Assembly: GCA_022616275.1 (NCBI GenBank)
Contig: JAKEFB010000049.1
Location: forward strand, 1-64,000
Origin: Chloroflexota bacterium
GTDB lineage: Bacteria > Chloroflexota > Anaerolineae > Promineifilales > Promineifilaceae
DNA length: 64,000 nucleotides
Direction of reading: 5' to 3'
This document shows, one piece after another, positions 1-8,359 of the stretch. The stretch's first letter is position 1; every line of letters begins with the position of its first letter. The translations under genes and the position numbers were made by a program. The notes beneath the pieces are model-generated. The model was given only the letters and a program-made list of their open reading frames with translations. It made no database searches and was not told the origin of the DNA.

Positions 1-105
1 AGGCTCCCAAATAATGGAGTCGCAGGTTCTTAAATTGACGCCGGTCAGGTTACAGATCATTCGCCTTTTCGGGCCGGCCATCCAAAATTGTTATTTAGTC
101 GTTTT

Positions 106-134
106 TTAAGGTGCGGAATGTGGGTACCTACAAT
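106..134 (+). promoter_or_regulatory. Weak candidate promoter for the beta-helix gene
   Basis: TACAAT at 129-134 is the same -10 hexamer seen in the four best promoters of this window. The -35 at 106-111 (TTAAGG) with a 17-nt spacer is poor. If real, transcription would start near 141, placing the hairpins at 167-216 in the leader. Confidence 0.3.
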
Positions 135-166
135 TTCTGTCACCTTCATGCTTCCCTGCCTGGTTC

Positions 167-216
167 GCCAGCCATGGCCGCTGGCTTAACAGACCATGTT
201 TGGTCTGTTCGCCAGC
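167..216 (+). promoter_or_regulatory. Two mutually exclusive leader hairpins (attenuator-like)
   Basis: The segment GCTGGC at 180-185 can pair either with GCCAGC at 167-172 or with GCCAGC at 211-216. The second pairing closes a long stem whose inner arms are AACAGACCA (188-196) and TGGTCTGTT (201-209) around a 4-nt loop, followed by a pyrimidine-rich stretch (TTCTCTTTTG). The competing arrangement resembles an attenuator, but no leader peptide or ligand-binding fold is evident. It could also be the terminator of a gene left of the window. Confidence 0.4.
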
Positions 217-290
217 TTCTCTTTTGTTTCCGTTTCCAGCGCGATGAACTCCACGCTATTCTGTAGTCCTACCGACGCACGGAGGTCACC

Positions 291-1739
291 ATGAAACTCA
301 CGAAATCCCTTTTGTTTCGTATTTGTTGTGCCTGCTCTTCCACACAGGGGATATTCAACGTTCGATGCTACGGCGCGAAGGGCGACGGGGAGACCGACGA
401 CCTAGTTGCGATCCTCGCTGCACGTGACGCTGTCAATGCCGCAGGCGGAGGCGTCCTCTTCTTTCCTCGGGGCATCTTCGTCATCAGCGATACCATCGAG
501 ATCGGCGCCAGTACGACCGTCCTCGGTTTGGGGGCAGCCTCGGTGCTCCAGGCGAAGCCCGGCGTCGCCTGCTTCAACATGCTGCTCGTGCGGGACTCCG
601 ACGACGTGCGCGTCCGGGATCTCGTGCTCGACGGAAACCGCGCCAAGACTAGTCCCCCGGCCGACCCGGACAACGAAAACATCGGCTGCGGGTTCCTCGG
701 CCAGCCGGTGGGCAAGGGCCAGACCGGCCTGTCCATCAAAAATGTCATAGCTCGCAACCACCACGGCTCCGGCATCTGGATCACCGGCCCACACAACAGT
801 GATGACCCCTATCAGCTCAACGCGAACGAGGTCGAGGTGATCGGTTGCCAGATCCTCGGCTGTGGCAGCCGCGGCGTCATCCTCACCCGCACCACGCGGG
901 CTCGTATCGCCGGCAACGTCATCACGTCCTGCACGCAAGCCGGCATCCAGTTGGTACTCAGCCGCGCCGCCGTCATCGACGGGAACGTGATCCAGAAGAC
1001 CGTCCAGAGGCCCGGTACTCACGGCGGTCACGGCATCGGCGCCGCCAACTCCTTCGACTACGTCATCGTCAACAACGTGGCCAGCGAGAACGAGCGTTGG
1101 GGCATCGCCGCCTCGTCGGGCCTCGGACTCTGGCCGAAGCAGTACCGCATGTCGCAGCGCTACGTTGTCGCCAATAATGTCTGCCGCGGCAACGCCGCGG
1201 GCGGGATCACCATCGATCCCACCCTCCCCGAGGACCACCCAGATCATGATCAGACCCAGGACTCCTACGCCACGGTAGCCTCCAACGTCTGCGTGGCCAA
1301 CCAGGGCCCCGGCATTCGCACCACCCACGCGGGGTATCTCGCCGTGTACGGTAATATCTGCGACGGCAACGACAACGCCGGCATCGGCATCGTCTCGTCG
1401 CGCTACGCGGTCGTCGCCGACAACGTGCTGACCGGCAACAGCAACGGCGTCGGCTTCTTTGCCGAAGCCGACGTGCAGGACGTGGGGCACCACCTTCTCG
1501 GCGGCAACGTGTACGACAGGAACACGCCCGGTGAGATCCAGTTCGGCCCGTACCATCCGGCCATCCGGCAGCTGCAGGATCGCTGGCCCAGGGAGGGAGA
1601 CGGCGGCATGAACCTTCCGGTGAAGCCCACGGGCGGTGATCCGGCGGCCCCCGTCGAGGGTCTGCTCTACCTCAACACCGTCGACAAGAAGTTAAGCGTG
1701 TACGCAGACGGGGCCTGGCGCACTCTCACATCCTGGTAG
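291..1739 (+). CDS. Right-handed beta-helix protein (pectate-lyase-3-like)
   Basis: The 482-residue product opens with the YGAKGDGETDD signature near residues 27-37, which marks the N-terminus of the pectate_lyase_3/GH28-like beta-helix superfamily. It continues as irregular parallel-helix rungs rich in G, N and V (residues about 60-430, e.g. NVITSCTQAGIQ, NNVASENERWGI). The last 40 residues (GLLYLNTVDKKLSVYADGAWRTL) look like the small C-terminal module often found on phage-tail or carbohydrate-binding beta-helix proteins. No clear signal peptide is present, although LLFRICCACSS near the N-terminus is hydrophobic. The ATG is preceded by a strong GGAGGT. Polysaccharide binding or cleavage is the family expectation; no substrate can be named. 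The gene has fewer GGCCGG words than its neighbours, a possible sign of transfer. Confidence 0.75.
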   Translation: MKLTKSLLFRICCACSSTQGIFNVRCYGAKGDGETDDLVAILAARDAVNAAGGGVLFFPRGIFVISDTIEIGASTTVLGLGAASVLQAKPGVACFNMLLVRDSDDVRVRDLVLDGNRAKTSPPADPDNENIGCGFLGQPVGKGQTGLSIKNVIARNHHGSGIWITGPHNSDDPYQLNANEVEVIGCQILGCGSRGVILTRTTRARIAGNVITSCTQAGIQLVLSRAAVIDGNVIQKTVQRPGTHGGHGIGAANSFDYVIVNNVASENERWGIAASSGLGLWPKQYRMSQRYVVANNVCRGNAAGGITIDPTLPEDHPDHDQTQDSYATVASNVCVANQGPGIRTTHAGYLAVYGNICDGNDNAGIGIVSSRYAVVADNVLTGNSNGVGFFAEADVQDVGHHLLGGNVYDRNTPGEIQFGPYHPAIRQLQDRWPREGDGGMNLPVKPTGGDPAAPVEGLLYLNTVDKKLSVYADGAWRTLTSW

Positions 1740-2038
1740 GGGCTCGACGAGGAAGCAAAGACCGGAGACACCATTTCTGACGCTGCCAGGGCTTCAGGTC
1801 GTTTTTTTAGCACCAGCCGGACCGCTGCCCTCGTAGCCTATCTTAAGGGACAGGAACCAGGGGCATCGGCTCACTTATATGCAACCAAGCCGAAAGCTTG
1901 CGGCCGGGGGGTGACGCGGGTGAAGCCAGCTTCCTGGAGGCGGCGGGCGGCGCCACGGGCCACGCCCCGGCCGGATTTGCTGTTGAGGTCGCCAATGTAG
2001 TGGAAGAGCCGGCCGTTACGCTACAACCACATACATCC
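1740..2038. other. Intergenic gap without recognised gene
   Basis: About 300 bases between the convergent beta-helix and M24 peptidase genes. A T-run (TCGTTTTTTT near 1799-1808) is present but no convincing stem precedes it. Short open frames here have no recognisable protein character. Confidence 0.5.
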
Positions 2039-3235
2039 CTACGGCCGGATGTACCAGAGTTGGGTTTGGGGATGGCTGAGGTAGTTTACGCCGTTCGCCG
2101 TGACGAGAACGTCTTCTTCCAGGCTCATGATGCCCCGGTTAGGAACGACGACGTGTAGCTCCAGGGTAAAGACGTTGTCCACCTCGACCGGCAGCTCACA
2201 GATGTCCCGGTAGCGCTCCCACTGCGGCCCCAGCACGGTGGCGCCATCGTGGGCCGTCCGGCCGAGCAGGTGGCCGAAGGCGTGCATGTACTCGGGGTAA
2301 CCGGCGTTGACAATGTGCTGGCGGGCGGAAGCGTCCACCTGCCAGCCGGGCACGCCGGGCTGTAGGGCGGCCTCGCCGGCTTTGATTGCTCCGTAGACAG
2401 TGTCAAAGGCCTGCTGCACGTCCGGCGGCGCACTCATTTCGCCGTTATCCAGAACGTACCACATGCGCTGTAGATCGGAGCAGTAGCCGTCTTGCCGGAC
2501 GCCTAAATCGAGGTGGAGGGTATGTCCTCTTTCCAGGGGCACGTCGCCGGGAGCCACGTGGCCAAGGGGCGAGTGGGGGCCGCAGGTGACAATGGGGTTG
2601 TATTCTTTTTCCCAGGCGTAGCCCAGGCCCATGCCGTCCACCCGGTCGCGGACAAATTGAGCTATCTGGCGTTGGGTCATGCCCGGCCGGGCGTAGTGGC
2701 TGACCTCTTCAAAGAGGGCCTCGGTCGTGGCAATGGCCTGGCGGACCCGGGCCACCTCGGTATTTGTCTTGCGGCCGCGCAGAGCGGCGATAATGCGCTC
2801 GGCGGAGACCAGACGATTGGCATAAGGTGTATTGGCCAAGTAGCCCTGCAACGTCCGGTAGTTACCCAGGGTCAGGCCGTCGGCGGCGACATCGCCCTGG
2901 GAGTAGTTGATGGCCACATGCCGGGGCTGGAATTGATCCAGCGCTTCTAGCAGCGGGCGGCCGATACCCTGGTGGTAGCCGACGACCTCGTCGTAGAGGC
3001 CCAACTGGCGGATACTCTCGGCGTCGAAATGGCCGACGATGGCCACCCGCCGGCCGGTACGGCTGATGAGAAAGGCTGAATGCCAGGTGACATGCAGGCC
3101 GAGGATTAGCTCCAAGGCCGGGTCAGGTAGCAGCACTGTTTCCCGGGCAAAGGTCAGCCACAAATCTACGTCAAATTCGTTCAGAATGTGCCTGGCCTGG
3201 TTTAATTTTTCCTCGATAATCTGGCGATCACTCAT
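2039..3235 (-). CDS. M24 family metallopeptidase (Xaa-Pro aminopeptidase-like)
   Basis: A creatinase-type N-terminal domain (about residues 1-130) is followed by a pita-bread M24 domain. The expected dinuclear metal ligands can be read in order: Asp in LHLDLG, Asp in GYCSDLQR, His in FGHLLGR, Glu in TLELHV and Glu in LEEDVLV. This supports an active aminopeptidase P or prolidase-like enzyme removing N-terminal residues before proline, probably in the cytoplasm since no signal peptide is seen. I chose the ATG at 3235 (MSDRQIIEEKL); the longer frame from 3310 adds 25 non-conserved residues and would cover the candidate promoter. It is the last gene of a minus-strand run but has its own promoter-like sequence. 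Substrate specificity cannot be assigned. Confidence 0.85.
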   Translation of the reverse strand: MSDRQIIEEKLNQARHILNEFDVDLWLTFARETVLLPDPALELILGLHVTWHSAFLISRTGRRVAIVGHFDAESIRQLGLYDEVVGYHQGIGRPLLEALDQFQPRHVAINYSQGDVAADGLTLGNYRTLQGYLANTPYANRLVSAERIIAALRGRKTNTEVARVRQAIATTEALFEEVSHYARPGMTQRQIAQFVRDRVDGMGLGYAWEKEYNPIVTCGPHSPLGHVAPGDVPLERGHTLHLDLGVRQDGYCSDLQRMWYVLDNGEMSAPPDVQQAFDTVYGAIKAGEAALQPGVPGWQVDASARQHIVNAGYPEYMHAFGHLLGRTAHDGATVLGPQWERYRDICELPVEVDNVFTLELHVVVPNRGIMSLEEDVLVTANGVNYLSHPQTQLWYIRP

Positions 3236-3291
3236 GACATGGTCTTCTCTTGGGGCTGGTGTGGGCCGCTGGTGCGGGCCGCTACCGCGGA

Positions 3292-3321
3292 ATGGTATAC
3301 CATCCGACACCAGAATGGCAA
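3292..3321 (-). promoter_or_regulatory. Candidate promoter with palindromic operator for the M24 gene
   Basis: On the minus strand TTGCCA (3316-3321) lies 16 nt before TATACC. The -10 is embedded in the perfect 12-bp palindrome ATGGTATACCAT (3292-3303). A palindrome over a -10 is a usual position for a repressor site. The binding protein is unknown. Confidence 0.45.
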
Positions 3322-3330
3322 ATAGTCTAT

Positions 3331-5574
3331 CTATTTTTGCATGGCCGGCAGGTAAACCCGTTCGGGTGGATCATTGTTTAGTTGCCAGTACTGCAGCAGG
3401 GCCAACAACGCCTGGGGTGGGTTCGTAGGAGCGGTGTCGCCGGCCTGGTCATATTCGTTCAGGCCATGACAGGAGGTACAGACCCGTATTTCTCCAGGCT
3501 GGAAAGTCACCCAGTAACGTTCTCGAATTACCCCGTCGCCATCAGCATCCGTTAGTTGCCAGGTCATGGCCCGTTGCGCCGGCACAAAGGCAGCCATCGA
3601 ACCATCTGGTGCGACGGTTACGCTGCCCTGCGGGCCAGTCGAGGGGGGATTGTTAACGGCCGGGTCGTGCATGGGTTGAGCCAGGACACGGCGTCCCGGG
3701 TATGGGTCATTATTGCAGCAACCAAACCAGCCACGCAACTGGTCAGCCTGGAAGAATTGCAAATAGGCCACGTCATAGATCGTTCCCGGCGCGCCAATGG
3801 TTTGCGCGCCGCCAGGGACGTGGAGGTTATACGGCTGCTGGAAGTCAAAATCATCACGGGTAGTTACGTTGCGGCTAACGACCAGGGCCAGGTTGTTAAC
3901 CGCAAGGTACAGTTGCATATCACCGATGCTCACGCCGGCCTGATAGAATATTTGCTTTTCTGGCCCAGGCAAGGAATGGGGAGGGCTGGGGGGGACGGGA
4001 CGCGGCCGGACCTCAACCGGATTCAGCTCCCACAACGGTCCCGAGTAGGTGACGTAGACGTCGGGGCTCCAATAGCTGATGTTTTCGACAATGCCGCCGG
4101 TCAAGGGCTGATCGGCTACCCAATAACCATTGCCGGACAGAACAAGGGTTTTCAGGCGGAAGTTGTAAGTGGAGTTGTGGGGAGGAGTACCATCTTCTTC
4201 GCCCTTGTAGGTTGTGTGGACGGCCAACAACGTGCCATCGGCCAGCAGCAGTGGGTCGCGATGGCGGCCGGAGTGGTCTGGCGTGTTTGTCGTCCCGTAG
4301 GTATCCCGGTGGGTCACGTATGTAACGCTAATGTGGTCGGCGTCCTGGCTGGGTGGGGCAGCCAGACTAATGATTTGTCCGGAAGCGTGGGTGCCAAATT
4401 CCGGCGAGTCTATGCCAAAATAAGTCCCAGGATTCAAGGGGTCTTCCTTGATCTGGAACATATTAACGATCTCGTTGGGATTGTAGCGGCTAAGCTGGCC
4501 ATAATATTCAAAGATATTGGGGTCATCGTTTATGGCGGCCGGGATGTAGCCGTGCAGCTCATGGCGGCCGAGATGGTTGAGCACTTCACTATCAGTCCCA
4601 TCCTGGTTAATGGTCCAGGGAAAAAAGTGGTTGAAACTGTGTCCATTCAGGTTCGTTCCAGCCAATAAATCCTGGCGACAGGAACGCGGCTCGGGATAAA
4701 CCTCGGTCCGGTCATCCAGAATCACGGCGTCGGCCGACTCGTCAGAGTAATTGAAGGTGCCATAGTACGAGCCGCTATCACAATTCTGACCGGTGCCATA
4801 ACCCGCGTCTGCGTCAGCCTGCTGGTCACGTTGCAGGTGGTCCCATTGGGTAAAGACCACCCGGCCGTAACTATCAACGATAGGCGTAAAATCGCCTGAA
4901 GGAGCGTGATTGAGCAACTGTAAATCGCCGGTTTGCGGATCAAGGCTCCACAGGCCACTGACGGTGGGGGCCAGCTCATACTCGTCACGTTGTGGATAAA
5001 GGTGGGGCGCGCCGTTCCGAGGGCGGTCAGAGGTAAAGATAATGCGGCCGTCTGTCCCATAGATGGGGCTGACGTTGTTGACGTCCGCCGGCTGGTTAGG
5101 AACTTTGGTGATGACTGGCGTGTCGTTGGGGTTGAGGCCGGTGATTTCGTACAGTTGCCAATAATAATCTTCGTAAACGTACTGGGCCGGTGGAGCGCCA
5201 ATGACCATGCTGAAAATCGCTTTGGAACCGCTCCAGTGAACGGCCGGATCGCGGACGGCAATGGCATTTGCGCCCTGGAAACCTTCCATGCCGTAGCCGG
5301 CCGCCAATGTCAGGTTCTTAAGTGTCCCGTCGGGGTAGCGAATCCATAAATCGCCTCCACGTGCCACCGAAGAGAGGTCACCCTGGTGGTTGCCAAAGGT
5401 GGAACCAATGGTCGTAAAGTCGGCTACTACCGGAATCTGAGTGACAAATAGAATGGGATACTGAACAGTGGGGCCGGCCGGCGGGATAGCCGAAGCGACG
5501 ATGTCATTATTGATGATGACGCCAAATAAAGCCAGCACAAGAAGAGCAAGCGCGGCCAATGTTTTGCTAGGCAT
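3331..5574 (-). CDS. Secreted HzsA-related beta-propeller protein with one CxxCH heme site
   Basis: The start at 5574 gives MPSKTLAALALLVLALFGV, a good signal peptide; the frame upstream lies inside parB. The body has propeller-like blades (GRIIFTSDRPRNG, SLDPQTGDLQLL, GRVVFTQWDHLQRD) that match what is known of HzsA-related proteins, a wide group named after a domain of hydrazine synthase subunit alpha. Near the C-terminus VCTSCHG is a single CxxCH covalent heme-binding motif, so a c-type cytochrome domain outside the membrane is likely. No other anammox gene is present, so hydrazine chemistry is not implied. The protein ends in VYLPAMQK, a tail shared with the SBBP protein ending at 26896. 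Its start overlaps parB by 8 nt, suggesting translational coupling although function looks unrelated. Confidence 0.7.
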   Translation of the reverse strand: MPSKTLAALALLVLALFGVIINNDIVASAIPPAGPTVQYPILFVTQIPVVADFTTIGSTFGNHQGDLSSVARGGDLWIRYPDGTLKNLTLAAGYGMEGFQGANAIAVRDPAVHWSGSKAIFSMVIGAPPAQYVYEDYYWQLYEITGLNPNDTPVITKVPNQPADVNNVSPIYGTDGRIIFTSDRPRNGAPHLYPQRDEYELAPTVSGLWSLDPQTGDLQLLNHAPSGDFTPIVDSYGRVVFTQWDHLQRDQQADADAGYGTGQNCDSGSYYGTFNYSDESADAVILDDRTEVYPEPRSCRQDLLAGTNLNGHSFNHFFPWTINQDGTDSEVLNHLGRHELHGYIPAAINDDPNIFEYYGQLSRYNPNEIVNMFQIKEDPLNPGTYFGIDSPEFGTHASGQIISLAAPPSQDADHISVTYVTHRDTYGTTNTPDHSGRHRDPLLLADGTLLAVHTTYKGEEDGTPPHNSTYNFRLKTLVLSGNGYWVADQPLTGGIVENISYWSPDVYVTYSGPLWELNPVEVRPRPVPPSPPHSLPGPEKQIFYQAGVSIGDMQLYLAVNNLALVVSRNVTTRDDFDFQQPYNLHVPGGAQTIGAPGTIYDVAYLQFFQADQLRGWFGCCNNDPYPGRRVLAQPMHDPAVNNPPSTGPQGSVTVAPDGSMAAFVPAQRAMTWQLTDADGDGVIRERYWVTFQPGEIRVCTSCHGLNEYDQAGDTAPTNPPQALLALLQYWQLNNDPPERVYLPAMQK

Positions 5575-6457
5575 GGTCTGAGCGGTTTGTCGCTTCGCCG
5601 ACAATAGCGTCGTAGATGGCCTGGAGTTCTTCGTCAGAGTAGAAGTAAATGATGACCCGGCCCCCCTGCGGTCCTTTGTGGACGTTGACCCGGGTGCCGA
5701 GGGACTGGCGGAACTGGGCTTCCAGGGCGGCGACTTCGACCGCCGGTTTATGAGCGGGGCGGGGGCGGGGTTTTTCGCCCTCGACCATCTTTTTAACGAT
5801 GGCCTCCACCTGGCGGACGCTCAGGCCCTGCTTGATGATGCTGTTCATGACGGCCGTCTGGGCTTCGGGGGTGGGCAGCGGCAGCAGGGAGCGAGCATGG
5901 GCGCCGCTGATTTCACCGTCGGTCAGTGCCTGCTGGATGTTGGGTGGCAGATCCAGCAATCGCACCTGGTTGGCAATGGTCGAGCGGCCTTTGCCGACCT
6001 GCCTGGCGACCTCTTCCTGGGTCAGGCCGAACTCGTCCAGCAGTTGGCGGTAGGCCAGGGCTTCTTCCAGGGGGTTCAAGTCGGCCCGCTGGATATTCTC
6101 GATCAGGGCCAGCTCTAGCATGGCCTGGGGCGTGGCTTCTTTGATCAGAACGGGCACTTCGGCCAGGCCGGCCTGTTGGGCCGCCCGCCAGCGCCGCTCG
6201 CCGGCAATGAGGGTGTAGCGCCCGCCGGCCGCCCGGTTGACGAGAAGAGGCTGGATTACGCCATGCTCGCGAATGGAGTCGGCCAGCTCGGCCAGGGCGG
6301 CCTGGTCCAGGTGGCTGCGCGGCTGGCGCGGGTTGGGGGAGATGGCCCCGACCGGCGCCATTTGCAGGCCAGAATCCCGACCGGCCGGGAGTTCGCTGTC
6401 GTCGCCGCCAGGGATGAGTGCGCCCAACCCCTTGCCTAAACCACGTTTCTTGCTCAT
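5567..6457 (-). CDS. parB: Chromosome partitioning protein ParB
   Basis: The 296-residue protein starts with the typical KRGLGKGLGALIPG. The CTP-binding ParB/Srx fold includes PNPRQPR and the GERRWRAA motif, followed by NPLEEALAYRQL and the helix-turn-helix TQEEVARQVGKGRSTIANQVRLL. A C-terminal dimerisation segment follows a proline/arginine linker. It binds parS sites and spreads to organise the origin region; no full parS consensus was found in this window. It overlaps parA by 4 nt (ATGA) in the usual parAB order and the next gene by 8 nt, so the three are probably one transcript. Confidence 0.95.
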   Translation of the reverse strand: MSKKRGLGKGLGALIPGGDDSELPAGRDSGLQMAPVGAISPNPRQPRSHLDQAALAELADSIREHGVIQPLLVNRAAGGRYTLIAGERRWRAAQQAGLAEVPVLIKEATPQAMLELALIENIQRADLNPLEEALAYRQLLDEFGLTQEEVARQVGKGRSTIANQVRLLDLPPNIQQALTDGEISGAHARSLLPLPTPEAQTAVMNSIIKQGLSVRQVEAIVKKMVEGEKPRPRPAHKPAVEVAALEAQFRQSLGTRVNVHKGPQGGRVIIYFYSDEELQAIYDAIVGEATNRSDHA

Positions 6458-7239
6458 TTCTTGCCCTCGGCAGCCTTATCGCCGCGCAGCAGTTCGGTAG
6501 TCAAGACCTGGTAGGCCACTGCGCCGGGCGAATCAGGAGCATAGAGGTTGATGGGCTGGCCAAAGCTGGGCGCTTCGCTCAGGCGCACGTTGCGGGGGAT
6601 GATGGTCCTAAAGACCTTACCGGGGAAGTGCTGGCGGACTTCCTCCACTACCTGCCGGCTGAGATTGGTGCGGCCGTCATACATGGTCATAATTAGGCCC
6701 CGTATCTGCAAGTCGGGGTTGAGGTGTTTCTGGACCAGGTGAATGGTATGCATGAGTTGGGTCAGCCCTTCCAGGGCCAGGTATTCGCACTGGACGGGAA
6801 TAATGACGCCATCACGGGCGGCCGTCAAGGCATTGATAGTCAGCAGGCCCAGGCTGGGGGGGCAATCAATGAAGATGTAATCGTAACGGCCGTTCAGGGT
6901 CTGGAGGGCGTTGCGCAGGCGAAATTCCCGGGCCATCAGGTTGACCAGCTCCACCTCGGCCCCGGCCAGGGCCGGGTTGGAAGGCAGCAGGGCCACCCTG
7001 GATTCGGCGTGTTCGACGACCGCCTGACCGGAGGCGGCTTCTTCCAGGAGCAGGTCATAAACGGAGGTGGTGATCTCGTGCTTATTAAAGCCAAAGTTCG
7101 AGGTGGCGTTGGACTGGGGGTCCATGTCTACCACCAGTACCCGATAACCATTGCCAGCCAGGAAGGCACTGACGTTGACGACGCTGGTCGTCTTGCCCAC
7201 CCCACCTTTTTGCATGGCCATGGCGTAGATTTTAGTCAT
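6454..7239 (-). CDS. parA: Chromosome partitioning ATPase ParA (Soj family)
   Basis: The deviant Walker A motif KGGVGKTTS appears at residues 11-19, Walker A' is VDMDPQSNAT and Walker B is FIDCPPSLG, all characteristic of the ParA/MinD class. At 261 residues it has the usual length of Soj-type ParA without an N-terminal DNA-binding domain. It works with ParB on the nucleoid to segregate origins. The genes overlap by 4 nt. Immediately upstream lies a tandem-repeat gap that overlaps the stop codon of the PfkB kinase gene. Confidence 0.95.
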   Translation of the reverse strand: MTKIYAMAMQKGGVGKTTSVVNVSAFLAGNGYRVLVVDMDPQSNATSNFGFNKHEITTSVYDLLLEEAASGQAVVEHAESRVALLPSNPALAGAEVELVNLMAREFRLRNALQTLNGRYDYIFIDCPPSLGLLTINALTAARDGVIIPVQCEYLALEGLTQLMHTIHLVQKHLNPDLQIRGLIMTMYDGRTNLSRQVVEEVRQHFPGKVFRTIIPRNVRLSEAPSFGQPINLYAPDSPGAVAYQVLTTELLRGDKAAEGKK

Positions 7240-7318
7240 AGATATTGGAGATTGGAGATTGGTAATTGAGTAATTGTGTAATTGGGTAATTACGAGTTAC
7301 CTAATTACCTAATTACTC
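7240..7318. repeat. Intergenic tandem 7-8-mer repeat with inverted half
   Basis: The unit starts as GGAGATT, changes to xxGTAATT (GAGTAATT, GTGTAATT, GGGTAATT), then continues as the inverted ACCTAATT / AATTACTC. GAGTAATT near 7268 can pair with AATTACTC at 7311-7318. It lies between same-strand genes and runs over the TAA of the kinase gene. Other gaps of the window have the same layout with different unit sequences. Confidence 0.6.
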
Positions 7319-8143
7319 CTTCAGTACCTCTTGAATAATCTGAAACTTGTCTGCCAGACTAACCTGGGTAATAGAGCTGGAGGCCACCCGGTTGGCGAAG
7401 GCGGCCGCTTCCCAGGGGTTGCCCCAGGTCTGCCAAAGCCGGAGCAGGAAGGCGGCGGCAAAGATGTCGCCGGCTCCGGTGGGATTGGCCTCAACGACGG
7501 TGGGGGCCGGAATCTGGCGTACCTTGCCCTGGCAGTAGACAGTACAGCCGGCCGGACCCTGGGTGAGAACCAGGAGCCTGGTCCACTGCCTGAATTGTTC
7601 CAGCGTTTCTCGATCCGGCAAATCTTCCTGGCTCAAGATGACGGCCGCGGCAAGGGGGAGCACTTCCCTGGCCGCCGGCCAGGACCGGGCCGACACCCGG
7701 CCGCTTTCGTCCCAGGTGCGCAGCCAGCCTTGTGGCGTCAGGCCGACCAGGCTATTGCTGAACAGGCCGGCCAGGGCCGGATCTACCTCGTCGGCGACAG
7801 GGGCGAGGTGAACAATGGGCGGCCGCCGCCAGCCGGAGGGGACATTCTGACTGGTGAGCGGAGTCGCCCGGCCGTAGAGCATTTGCTGCCGGCCGTTGGG
7901 CGTGTAGATGTTTTCAAAGGTTGTCGTCTGCCTGGCCGGCACACAGACCACGGGGATGCCCGGCAGGGCCTGGGCCAGGTCGAAATCAGGCGAGGCGCTG
8001 GTGAGGACCACCGGCCGGGCGCCTAAAGCCAGGGCCGTCCGTCCTGAGTAGGTGACCGTGCCGCCAGCCACAAAGCCGTCGGGCGTCACGTCGCGGCAGA
8101 TATGGCCCACTACCAAGTAATCAATTGAAGCAGAATGGTTCAC
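7313..8143 (-). CDS. PfkB-family carbohydrate/nucleoside kinase
   Basis: The product has 276 residues. The C-terminal PfkB signature NPTGAGDIFAAAF supplies the GAGD anion hole and catalytic Asp. The N-terminus DYLVVGHICRD and GGTVTYSGRTA fit the substrate-binding lid region of ribokinase-like enzymes. It is shorter than ribokinases of about 300 residues and lacks features that identify the sugar; the N-terminal VGHICRD type occurs in uncharacterised Chloroflexota kinases. It precedes parA on the same strand, separated by a repeat-filled gap of about 70 bases, so co-transcription is possible. Specificity unassigned. Confidence 0.8.
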   Translation of the reverse strand: MNHSASIDYLVVGHICRDVTPDGFVAGGTVTYSGRTALALGARPVVLTSASPDFDLAQALPGIPVVCVPARQTTTFENIYTPNGRQQMLYGRATPLTSQNVPSGWRRPPIVHLAPVADEVDPALAGLFSNSLVGLTPQGWLRTWDESGRVSARSWPAAREVLPLAAAVILSQEDLPDRETLEQFRQWTRLLVLTQGPAGCTVYCQGKVRQIPAPTVVEANPTGAGDIFAAAFLLRLWQTWGNPWEAAAFANRVASSSITQVSLADKFQIIQEVLKE

Positions 8144-8238
8144 AATGTGGCCTCTTTGCGCCTATAGCGGACTGGGCCAGATTCTACCTTATGGAGGCAA
8201 GAGGCGACAAGCGAGGCTGCACGAACCAGGACGAGACT

Positions 8239-8252
8239 AACCTCGCGGAGGT
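8239..8252. repeat. AACCTC-type palindrome, copy 1
   Basis: AACCTCGCGGAGGT, first of three related palindromes at 8239, 8290 and 9675 that bracket the lipoprotein gene at 8360-9640. Confidence 0.5.
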
Positions 8253-8289
8253 GGGCGATTGCGCCGGGCGGCCCGGCGACCATCGCTTA

Positions 8290-8304
8290 AACCTCCGGGA
8301 GGTT
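8290..8304. repeat. AACCTC-type palindrome, copy 2
   Basis: AACCTCCGGGAGGTT, exact reverse complement of the copy at 9675-9689, and likewise preceded by GCTTA. It lies about 55 bases upstream of the lipoprotein start. Confidence 0.5.
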
Positions 8305-8359
8305 CTATCAGGGATGGACAAACAGTTCGCCCGTGGGATAATAACGGCCGAGGGAAGAA

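Noticed and set aside
402-1556. Long antisense open frame (384 codons) over the beta-helix gene
   Set aside because: Its translation is rich in V, A, G and D with no family character; it is a shadow of a GC-biased gene on the other strand.
3331-5574. Hydrazine synthase subunit / anammox function
   Set aside because: Only one domain of the HzsA family and a single CxxCH; no partner subunits. HzsA-related proteins are widespread outside anammox bacteria.
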